Source: Nitrospirota bacterium (lineage in GTDB: Bacteria; Nitrospirota; Thermodesulfovibrionia; Thermodesulfovibrionales; SM23-35). From it: DNA of 10,544 nt. Of this stretch, positions 1 to 5,135 are shown one piece after another (the first letter of the stretch is position 1; each line of letters begins with the position of its first letter). The DNA lies in assembly GCA_016212245.1 (NCBI GenBank), contig JACRGU010000079.1, positions 1 through 10,544 of the forward strand, read 5' to 3'. The notes under the pieces are model-generated. The model did no database searches. It saw nothing but the letters and a program-made list of their open reading frames with translations, and was not told the origin of the DNA. The position numbers and the translations under genes were made by a program.

Positions 1-304
1 CACCCAATCCATCAGTTGCCCTGGATCTCTATCCATCATCTCACCTAAACGCTCATAGGAAAGTCCATTTACAAGCTTAAAATATCTCAGCTTCCCTATC
101 GGGTCTTCTGGGCACTCAAAAGGCACATAGCCCAGAAACTCAATTATTTTAGGCATGTGTTTAAGTTCTGGCTCTGTGCCGTGTTCCCAGTTCCATACGG
201 TAAATTCAGTTACACCGATTATCTTTTGCCGCCTAAAGCTGAGATAACCCCAAATCAAGCCTCCTCTTTCTAATATGCTCACCAATTGTTACTGCTTCAG
301 TTGA
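1..304 (-). pseudogene. Decayed Xre-family HTH regulator, truncated at window edge
   Basis: On the minus strand an Xre/Cro-type helix-turn-helix protein can be read in two pieces. The first (from about 304 down) gives GEHIRKRRLDLGLSQL and then meets a TAG stop at 235-233. After that stop the same frame continues AAK. A one-base gain in the run of four T at 224-227 (A on the coding strand) then moves the reading to the next frame, which gives IIGVTEFTVWNWEHGTEP and further on KIIEFLGY, ECPEDPIG and LVNGLSYERLGEMM to position 1. Repairing both lesions restores a continuous HTH, with helices around the QLxAAKIIGVTEFTVWNWE stretch. The 3' end lies outside the window. No ATG is seen upstream in frame (a TAG lies just beyond 304), so the N-terminus may also be lost. 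Family recognition rests on motif memory. A sequencing error could explain the frameshift, but hardly the stop as well. Confidence 0.72.
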
Positions 305-329
305 CAGGTTTAGCTAAAGATTGTAGATT
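301..329 (+). promoter_or_regulatory. Putative sigma70 promoter for the LRV-repeat gene
   Basis: A perfect -35 hexamer TTGACA (301-306) is followed, after a 17-bp spacer, by TAGATT (324-329), which matches the -10 consensus at four of six bases. It points toward the small repeat-protein gene starting at 421, leaving a leader of roughly 85 nt. The -10 lies inside the inverted repeat at 322-346, so a protein bound there would block the promoter. Prediction by eye only. Confidence 0.5.
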
Positions 330-346
330 ACAATTGGTAATCTACA
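322..346. promoter_or_regulatory. Perfect 10-bp inverted repeat, candidate operator
   Basis: TGTAGATTAC (322-331) and GTAATCTACA (337-346) are exact reverse complements separated by AATTG. The site covers the predicted -10 of the repeat-protein gene and lies next to the remnant of an Xre-type regulator reading the other way. Such dyads are typical operators of small HTH dimers. It could equally form an RNA hairpin near the start of the leader. It is too AT-rich and too far from any gene end to be a convincing terminator. Confidence 0.5.
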
Positions 347-405
347 GTAGAGTTTCAATGTTACATGTTAGATTATCTGCTACTTCAAACAAAACAAAAA
401 AAGAT

Positions 406-412
406 AAGGAGG
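406..412 (+). promoter_or_regulatory. Shine-Dalgarno AAGGAGG that sets the start at 421
   Basis: AAGGAGG ends 8 nt before the ATG at 421. The same frame is open further upstream to a TTG at 286, but that extension crosses the promoter and inverted repeat and has no ribosome binding site. The ATG at 421 is therefore taken as the start. Confidence 0.85.
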
Positions 413-420
413 TACGAATT

Positions 421-783
421 ATGGAAAAGAGAAGCTCCAAATGGCATATAGCTAACGATCCTGATACCCCACCAGAAACTCTAAATGAACTCTCTAATAA
501 TCAAGATTGGATGATCAGGAGTGCTGTAGCGAAGAATCGTAACACCCCACGTGAAACTCTAAAAAAGTTAGCTAAGGATAAGGAATGGATAGTCAGGAAT
601 AATGTAGCAGTAAATCCTAATACTCCGGAAGACACCCTACATGAATTATCTGATGATGAAGATACGCTGGTTAGAAGTAATCTGGGTAAAAATCCTCGTG
701 CTAAAATAGAAACCGTAATGAAGTTAGCTGAGGATAAGATATGGGGAGTCAGAAAAAGTGCTATAGAATCAGGAAGGGTATAA
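421..783 (+). CDS. Small LRV/HEAT-like repeat protein (120 aa)
   Basis: The 120-residue product is almost entirely four tandem 26-residue repeats: residues 10-35, 36-61, 62-87 and 88-113, followed by a 7-residue tail. Each unit follows the pattern VAxNPNTPxETLxxLAxDxxWxVRxx, with NPNTP-like turns, a helix carrying TLxxL, and a second helix with the VR pair. This is the pattern of the leucine-rich repeat variant (LRV) family, a right-handed alpha-superhelical scaffold related in style to HEAT repeats and usually involved in protein binding. Repeat 4 is the most eroded (NPRAK in place of NPNTP). There is no signal peptide or membrane segment and no cysteine cluster, so a cytosolic binding protein is likely. 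The partner cannot be inferred. It is a single gene, divergent from a dead Xre regulator and convergent with pgk. The start is fixed by AAGGAGG. Confidence 0.85.
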   Translation: MEKRSSKWHIANDPDTPPETLNELSNNQDWMIRSAVAKNRNTPRETLKKLAKDKEWIVRNNVAVNPNTPEDTLHELSDDEDTLVRSNLGKNPRAKIETVMKLAEDKIWGVRKSAIESGRV

Positions 784-803
784 AAGTCAGGGTATAAAAG
801 TCA
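776..803. repeat. 14-bp perfect tandem duplication
   Basis: GGGTATAAAAGTCA occurs at 776-789 and again, head to tail, at 790-803. The first copy contains the last codons and the TAA stop of the repeat-protein gene, and the second lies just beyond it. This looks like a recent slippage or replication duplication. No function is evident. Confidence 0.85.
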
Positions 804-821
804 CCGATTGTTACTGGTGAC
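800..821. terminator. Weak hairpin between convergent genes
   Basis: GTCACC (800-805) and GGTGAC (816-821) form a 6-bp stem with a 10-nt loop, in the gap between the converging repeat-protein and pgk genes. There is no T-run on either side, so if it ends transcription it is not a standard intrinsic terminator. Low confidence. Confidence 0.25.
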
Positions 822-832
822 CGTGGGTATCC

Positions 833-2161
833 TTAGAGAGGTAAAGGGATATCGGGCGGCTTTCCTCTGTTCTCCATTAAGGCCTGAACTGGCTTTAATC
901 CATAGGGGCTGCCCTGTTCAATAGCAGTCAGGACCGCACCTCCGCCTGTAAAGAAATAATACTGGGTATTGTCAAGAACAGAGAGGTAAAGACCAGGGCA
1001 GAGGTTCTTGAATTCCTGGAGTGTATCGCCTCCGCCATACATCTTTATTGCAGTTCTGTTCCGGTCAATAGTGCTATCGAGAGCCGCAGACCCACTAGTG
1101 AAATGCGGAGTAAACCCCATAACAGCATTTACGAATATGGTTCTGGCACCTGAGACGCTCTCTAATACACTCCGGTCCTCAAATGACTCAGGGTCTATAT
1201 CGAGGATATAACCATACCTTCTGCCTTCCCTGAAGTCCTTTATTGATATAGTCCTGTATTTACCTTCTATCCTGCCTTCTATTGTATCCGACTCAACTAT
1301 ATATGGCAGTTCAACTATCTTCTGACTCACCCTGTCTTTCTCTACCAGATCTCTTGCTGCAATAATATCCTTCTCTGAGACACCTTCTATGCTGATCCTG
1401 TATTTTGCACATAGGAATGTATTATATATAACTCCACCCAAGATCAGACGGTCAACCTTCTCATAAATCGCATAGAGGGGCTTTATCTTTGTATCATATT
1501 TTGCCCCTGCAACCACAGCCACAAATGGCCTCTGCGGGTTGATAACAGAGCTCAGATTGGTTATCTCCTGCTGCATTAAAAAGCCTGCATAAGAAGGAAG
1601 GTGTTTTGTAATGTCGTATGTTGAGGCATGCGGCTGCCAGGAACCGAATGCATCATTTATGAAGATATCAGCAAGACCTGCAAGTTGAATAGCAAAATTT
1701 TCCCTCGCCTCTCCTGTTGCCTCTTCGCCCTGGAACCAGCGGGTATTTGGCAGATATATCCCCCCGATTCTTCTTTCCTTGAGATTACGGATATACAGGT
1801 TAATTGATGTATCAATACCAATAATCCCGAGTTTCGGGTCTGTATTAAACCTGGGGATATGAAACTTTGTATGGAGTTTGTGTTCGAGATATTCGACTAT
1901 TGGCTCAACCGATTCACCTAGTTTGCATTTGATCTCACCTGTTTTTTTGTCCTTCGGCCTCCCGATATGGGTCATAAGGATTGGCCTGCCCCCGCGCTCC
2001 ACAATATTGTAGAGGGTACCGAGGGTCCTGTCTATCCTGTAAGGGTCTCTTATCTCTCCATCCTTTACCACATTATGGTCGAATCTTACAAGGATGACCT
2101 TACCATTCAGGTCAGCATTCTGAATTAACGGAAGCCCGGGATCTAATCCCTGATTCCCCAT
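833..2161 (-). CDS. pgk: Divergent phosphoglycerate kinase (PGK family, 442 aa)
   Basis: PGK transfers phosphate between 1,3-bisphosphoglycerate and ADP in glycolysis and gluconeogenesis, in the cytosol. Family marks seen in order: VRFDHN at 25-30 (usual VRVDFN), R42, THIGRP at 64-69 (H65, R68), R141 in NTRWFQGEE, NDAFGSWQPHAST at 169-181, GAKYDTK at 219-225 with both lysines, VNAVMGF at 344-350 (usual WNGPMG), GGGDT at 376-380 and TGGGA at 405-409. Two normal features are missing: the HRAH segment that carries a 3-phosphoglycerate-binding arginine reads SWQPH, and the acidic residue after MGVF reads TP. At 442 residues it is longer than the usual roughly 390-415, with an extended N-terminus and insertions near 100-130. 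Start: ATG at 2161, with GGAGG 8 nt upstream; a TTG at 2176 in the same frame lacks support. It has no gap or tpi neighbour here, so it seems to be a stand-alone gene. Family membership is sure; normal PGK activity is less so. Confidence 0.88.
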   Translation of the reverse strand: MGNQGLDPGLPLIQNADLNGKVILVRFDHNVVKDGEIRDPYRIDRTLGTLYNIVERGGRPILMTHIGRPKDKKTGEIKCKLGESVEPIVEYLEHKLHTKFHIPRFNTDPKLGIIGIDTSINLYIRNLKERRIGGIYLPNTRWFQGEEATGEARENFAIQLAGLADIFINDAFGSWQPHASTYDITKHLPSYAGFLMQQEITNLSSVINPQRPFVAVVAGAKYDTKIKPLYAIYEKVDRLILGGVIYNTFLCAKYRISIEGVSEKDIIAARDLVEKDRVSQKIVELPYIVESDTIEGRIEGKYRTISIKDFREGRRYGYILDIDPESFEDRSVLESVSGARTIFVNAVMGFTPHFTSGSAALDSTIDRNRTAIKMYGGGDTLQEFKNLCPGLYLSVLDNTQYYFFTGGGAVLTAIEQGSPYGLKPVQALMENRGKPPDIPLPL

Positions 2162-2169
2162 TTTTGTGC

Positions 2170-2174
2170 CCTCC
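2170..2174 (-). promoter_or_regulatory. Shine-Dalgarno GGAGG of pgk
   Basis: On the minus strand GGAGG sits 8 nt before the ATG at 2161. It lies downstream of, and partly within, the alternative TTG-start extension (2176), so it decides for the ATG. Confidence 0.8.
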
Positions 2175-2197
2175 AAAAGGTATCCGTCCTTTTTTAA

Positions 2198-2203
2198 ATT
2201 ATA
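2198..2203 (-). promoter_or_regulatory. Putative -10 element for pgk
   Basis: A perfect TATAAT on the minus strand lies 36 nt upstream of the pgk ATG, which would give a leader of about 30 nt containing the GGAGG. No good -35 is found 16-18 bp upstream (AGAGTT at 17 bp), so either an activator helps or the site is fortuitous. Confidence 0.4.
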
Positions 2204-2217
2204 CAGTAAATCAAGTT

Positions 2218-2262
2218 AAAAACTCTTGACTTTTGACTCGTGAGTATTGACTACTATTAACT
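2218..2262. repeat. Degenerate 7-bp tandem repeat abutting the rtcA start
   Basis: Successive heptamers from 2218 end mostly in ACT, with consensus NTTGACT: 2225-2231, 2232-2238 and 2246-2252 match TTGACT exactly, 2239-2245 is CGTGAGT, and AAAAACT (2218-2224) and ACTATTA (2253-2259) flank them. The tract runs directly into the ATG of rtcA and occupies the place where a ribosome binding site should be. Confidence 0.65.
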
Positions 2263-3336
2263 ATGCTTGAAATTGACGGAAGCTACGGCGAGGCAGGTGG
2301 ACAGATACTCAGGACCTCCCTTTCTCTTTCATGCCTTTCAAGAAAACCCTTCAGGATGTTCAATATAAGAAAAGGCCGTAAAAAGCCAGGCCTGATGCCC
2401 CAGCACCTCACATGCGTCCGTGCAGCAACACTTATATCTAATGCAGGGGTTAAAGGTGACCATGAAGGTTCTATGGAGCTCATCTTCGAGCCTGAGGAAG
2501 TTATGCCTGGTGATTATTATTTTGATATCGGCACTGCCGGCTCCACATCCCTCCTGCTGCAGTCAATATTGCCACCTCTTATTTTTTCAGAGGAAAAATC
2601 AACCATAACCCTTAAAGGCGGAACACATGTGCCTTTCAGCCCGACCTTTCACTATTTAAGTGATGTATTTTCACCCATGCTAAGTAAACTCGGAATAAGA
2701 TTATCTTTCGGCATAGAGAGTTATGGGTTTTATCCAAAAGGAGGTGGAAAGATACATGCTGATATCATACCAGCTAAAGATATACAGGGTATTAACCTGA
2801 CAGAGAGAGGAGATATTATCAGTATCGCTGGTATCTCAGGGATTGGAAATCTTCCATTGAGTATTGCTGAAAGACAGAGAGCTGCTGTATTAAAAACCCT
2901 TACTGGGTTTAAAGCAGATATAGAAACAATAGATGTTCCAACACCTGGCCAGGGCACATTTGTTTTTCTAAGGGCAGAGACCGATACATGTATCGCTGGT
3001 TTTTCATCCCTCGGTGAGAGGGGCAGAAAGGCTGAGGTTGTAGGTGAGGAGGCAGCAAAAGAATTTCTTGATTATTATTCAACAGAAGCTTGCCTCGACC
3101 CCCATCTATCTGATCAGATTGTGCTTTATCTATGCCTCGCAAAAGGGGAATCCTCATTCACAACATCCCGAATATCAAACCATCTCCTTACGAACCTCTG
3201 GGTAATAGAAAAATTCCTCGGGGTAGAATATAAGATTGAGGGAGAAATAGGGTCTCGAGGAAGAATAACCATGGTGGGCAGTCGCAGAATCGAACTGCGG
3301 ACACGAGGCTTTTCAGGCCTCTGCTCTACCGACTGA
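2263..3336 (+). CDS. rtcA: RNA 3'-terminal phosphate cyclase, C-terminus overlapping a tRNA gene
   Basis: RtcA converts RNA 3'-phosphate ends to 2',3'-cyclic phosphates using ATP, through an AMP-histidine intermediate. The N-terminal family signature is clear (GSYGEAGGQILRTSLSLS at 6-23, with PGLMPQHL at 42-49). FYPKGGGK at 156-163 and HLSDQ at 281-285 follow, with H281 aligning with the histidine that is adenylylated in the family. HLLTNLWVIEKFLGVE at 307-322 is the usual C-terminal helix. The family normally ends shortly after this, at about residue 338, but here the frame continues to 357, and residues 337-357 are encoded by the antisense strand of tRNA-Phe, whose D-arm complement supplies the TGA stop. 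No Shine-Dalgarno precedes the ATG, which follows a 7-bp repeat tract; no better start exists, because GSYGEAGGQ begins at residue 6. rtcB is not in the window. Cytosolic; role likely RNA end repair or processing. Confidence 0.92.
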   Translation: MLEIDGSYGEAGGQILRTSLSLSCLSRKPFRMFNIRKGRKKPGLMPQHLTCVRAATLISNAGVKGDHEGSMELIFEPEEVMPGDYYFDIGTAGSTSLLLQSILPPLIFSEEKSTITLKGGTHVPFSPTFHYLSDVFSPMLSKLGIRLSFGIESYGFYPKGGGKIHADIIPAKDIQGINLTERGDIISIAGISGIGNLPLSIAERQRAAVLKTLTGFKADIETIDVPTPGQGTFVFLRAETDTCIAGFSSLGERGRKAEVVGEEAAKEFLDYYSTEACLDPHLSDQIVLYLCLAKGESSFTTSRISNHLLTNLWVIEKFLGVEYKIEGEIGSRGRITMVGSRRIELRTRGFSGLCSTD

Positions 3337-3347
3337 GCTAACTGCCC
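3272..3347 (-). tRNA. tRNA-Phe (anticodon GAA), CCA encoded
   Basis: The minus strand folds as a complete 76-nt tRNA. The acceptor arms GGGCAGT and ACTGCCC form 7 perfect pairs, followed by A73 and an encoded CCA. T8 A9, a D-arm GCTC/GAGC with the AGTCGGTA loop, an anticodon stem GAGGC/GCCTC with loop CTGAAAA (GAA at 3314-3312), and a T-arm CGCAG/CTGCG with loop TTCGATT are all present. The last 65 nt of the rtcA frame lie antisense to it. It has its own promoter upstream, and no other RNA gene is beside it. Confidence 0.97.
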
Positions 3348-3352
3348 ACAAT

Positions 3353-3381
3353 TTAAACTTTACACTTTTAACTTTTATACT
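3353..3381. repeat. Degenerate 7-bp tandem repeat in the tRNA-Phe promoter
   Basis: On the plus strand, heptamers TTAAACT (3353-3359), TTACACT (3360-3366) and TTTAACT (3367-3373) are followed by the 8-mer TTTATACT (3374-3381). Period and the terminal ACT resemble the tract before rtcA. On the other strand the tract provides the spacer and -10 of the tRNA promoter. Confidence 0.55.
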
Positions 3382-3386
3382 GTCAA
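3359..3386 (-). promoter_or_regulatory. Promoter of tRNA-Phe
   Basis: Read on the minus strand, a perfect TTGACA (3386-3381) is followed after 16 bp by TGTAAA (3364-3359; four of six matches). The -10 ends 11 nt before the mature tRNA 5' end, which fits a short leader removed by RNase P. It is a strong, typical stable-RNA arrangement, although no GC-rich discriminator is seen. Confidence 0.65.
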
Positions 3387-3406
3387 GCCACTAAAGTTAT
3401 TGCGTC

Positions 3407-3470
3407 TACACAGTTTACAGGGTTACGAAGTAAAATAAATACCGGAGAATTTTACTGAGTAAACAGTGTA
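3407..3470. repeat. Nested imperfect inverted repeat upstream of lnt
   Basis: The outer arms 3407-3418 (TACACAGTTTAC) and 3459-3470 (GTAAACAGTGTA) pair at 11 of 12 positions with one A.A mismatch. Within them AGTAAAAT (3429-3436) and ATTTTACT (3449-3456) pair perfectly around a 12-nt loop. In RNA this would be a two-tier hairpin in front of lnt. In DNA it could be a protein site or the relic of a small mobile element. Confidence 0.55.
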
Positions 3471-3494
3471 AACTAAGCAAACATAGTAAACGCT
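3459..3494. repeat. Four 9-bp tandem repeats (GTAAACNNN) ending at the lnt start
   Basis: GTAAAC occurs at 3459, 3468 and 3486, with GCAAAC at 3477, exactly 9 bp apart. The fourth unit ends one base before the ATG of lnt. The first unit is also part of the outer arm of the inverted repeat. The spacer bases of each unit differ. No ribosome binding site remains in the stretch. Confidence 0.75.
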
Positions 3495-5051
3495 ATGAAC
3501 TCAATAAACCCAAAAAACTTAATAAACGTATATGCTCCTGCATTTATTTCAGGTCTCCTTCTTGTATTATGCTTTCCTACGATAGACCTTTTCGGTCTCG
3601 CATGGATAGCACTCGTCCCGTCCCTGTTATCACTATATGACAGAAAACCAAAACAGGCATTTAAGGTCGGCCTGTTTCTCGGTATCCCTTATTTTTTTGG
3701 AACCCAGTACTGGATTTATCATTCGATAAACCATTATGGCAGCATTCCTTTTATTGTTAGTATCTGTATTGTCCTTTTACTTTCTCTTTATCTCAGTCTG
3801 TATATAGGTATTTTTGCACTCTTATTCTCAAAAACTATTAAATCAACACGCCTCCAGTCCCTTTTTATTGCCCCTGTTTTCTGGGTAGCTCTTGAGTTTC
3901 TACGTTCCTATGCCTTAACCGGCTTCCCATGGTCAAGCATAGGCTACACCCAGTATAAGTTCCTACCATTAATCCAGTTTACAGATATAACAGGTATATA
4001 CGGTGTATCTTTCTTTGTAGTTGCTGTAAACGGTGCAATAGCTGACATCCTTCTTATTAAAAAACGCATCCGGGATATGCCTCTTTTCCCATTGTCCCAC
4101 ACAGTGATAGGATTTTCACTTCTCTTCCTGTTTTCTGTCTCAATCTTTGTATACGGCTACTGGAGGCTCGGACAGGAAAGGCCCGGGAAACAGCTAAGAG
4201 TAAGCATCGTCCAGGGGAATATCGAGCAGGATAAAAAATGGGAGCCCGTTTTTCAGAATGCTGTGATAGAGACTTATAAAAAACTATCTGTGGAGGCAGT
4301 CTCATCTTCCCCGGTGATTATCGTATGGCCAGAAACAGCAGTGCCTTTTTATTTCAATGCAGATAAGTTATATACGAACCAGCTCATTGATTTTCAACAG
4401 GGCCTCAACACCTATCTCCTCTTTGGAAGTGTACTTGTTAAAGGCCAAAGGGGAGGGAGGGTGCTTCTCTCAAATAGTGTTGTGCTGCTGGATAGGGATG
4501 GAATGGTTTCATATATTTATGATAAAATACATTTAGTTCCCTTTGGAGAATATATTCCCCTGCGAAAAATCCTCTTTTTCCTGGATAAACTCGTAGTTGG
4601 TGTCGGGGATTATATCCATGGTGGAAGTTATTTAAAGGCCATAACTCCGTTTGGGGATTTTGCCACTGTAATCTGTTATGAGATTATATTCCCTGGCCTT
4701 GTAAGAAAGTTTTATGCAAAAGGAGGTGGAGATTTTATTGTGACTATTACAAATGATGCATGGTTTGGAAGGACAACAGGTCCTTATCAGCATTTCAGCA
4801 TGGCAGTTTTTCGAGCTATAGAAAACAGGAAACCTTTGATAAGGGCTGCAAATACAGGAATCTCAGGTTTTATAGACAGCAACGGCAGGATACTCTCAAA
4901 AACCCGGCTCTTTCAACAGGAGATACTGACACAGAATATAAGAACAGATCCTGCAAGGAGTTTTTATACAAAGTACGGTGATATTTTCTCTTATATATGT
5001 ATTGTTTTTTCAGTGATATTATTAGCGCCTCTGTTATTGGGGCCCGAATAA
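3495..5051 (+). CDS. lnt: Apolipoprotein N-acyltransferase
   Basis: Lnt adds the third acyl chain to the N-terminal cysteine of apolipoproteins, using phospholipid as donor, on the periplasmic face of the inner membrane. This is the last step of lipoprotein maturation after Lgt and LspA. The 518-residue protein has about seven to eight hydrophobic segments, most before residue 225 and one at about 497-515. A nitrilase-fold domain lies between, with VSIVQGNIEQDKKW at 236-249. The catalytic triad residues are visible: E280 in VWPET, K344 in YDKIHLVPFGEY and C394 in VICYE. NDAWFG at 420-425 and ENRKPLIRAANTGISG at 443-458 are further family marks. Length matches the E. coli enzyme. It starts at ATG 3495 without a Shine-Dalgarno; the next Met is too far inside. 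It is followed after 19 nt by prfB, probably co-transcribed. Confidence 0.96.
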   Translation: MNSINPKNLINVYAPAFISGLLLVLCFPTIDLFGLAWIALVPSLLSLYDRKPKQAFKVGLFLGIPYFFGTQYWIYHSINHYGSIPFIVSICIVLLLSLYLSLYIGIFALLFSKTIKSTRLQSLFIAPVFWVALEFLRSYALTGFPWSSIGYTQYKFLPLIQFTDITGIYGVSFFVVAVNGAIADILLIKKRIRDMPLFPLSHTVIGFSLLFLFSVSIFVYGYWRLGQERPGKQLRVSIVQGNIEQDKKWEPVFQNAVIETYKKLSVEAVSSSPVIIVWPETAVPFYFNADKLYTNQLIDFQQGLNTYLLFGSVLVKGQRGGRVLLSNSVVLLDRDGMVSYIYDKIHLVPFGEYIPLRKILFFLDKLVVGVGDYIHGGSYLKAITPFGDFATVICYEIIFPGLVRKFYAKGGGDFIVTITNDAWFGRTTGPYQHFSMAVFRAIENRKPLIRAANTGISGFIDSNGRILSKTRLFQQEILTQNIRTDPARSFYTKYGDIFSYICIVFSVILLAPLLLGPE

Positions 5052-5135
5052 GAGGACTTAAGGAGGTAACATGCTTATACAGGCCGCGTTAAAAGAAGCC
5101 TTATCAAACCTTAAGGTCAAAATAGAGGACTTAAG
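5051..5135. repeat. Duplicated 12-mer at the prfB initiation and frameshift signals
   Basis: AGAGGACTTAAG occurs at 5051-5062 and again at 5124-5135. The first copy runs into the GGAGGT ribosome binding site of prfB, and the second into the AGAGG element before the frameshift codon. The two sites are 73 bp apart. Confidence 0.8.

Noticed and set aside
286..420. Upstream extension of the repeat-protein frame from a TTG
   Set aside because: It crosses the promoter and inverted repeat, has no ribosome binding site and no repeat-like sequence; AAGGAGG supports the ATG at 421.
2162..2176. TTG start of pgk five codons upstream
   Set aside because: The GGAGG lies within this extension and serves the ATG at 2161.
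2233..2260. Possible rtcA promoter TTGACT-16 bp-TATTAA
   Set aside because: It would start transcription inside the coding region, and the TTGACT arises from the heptad repeat.
3353..3494. CRISPR-like short repeats
   Set aside because: Units are only 7-9 bp without spacers of CRISPR size and no cas genes are near.
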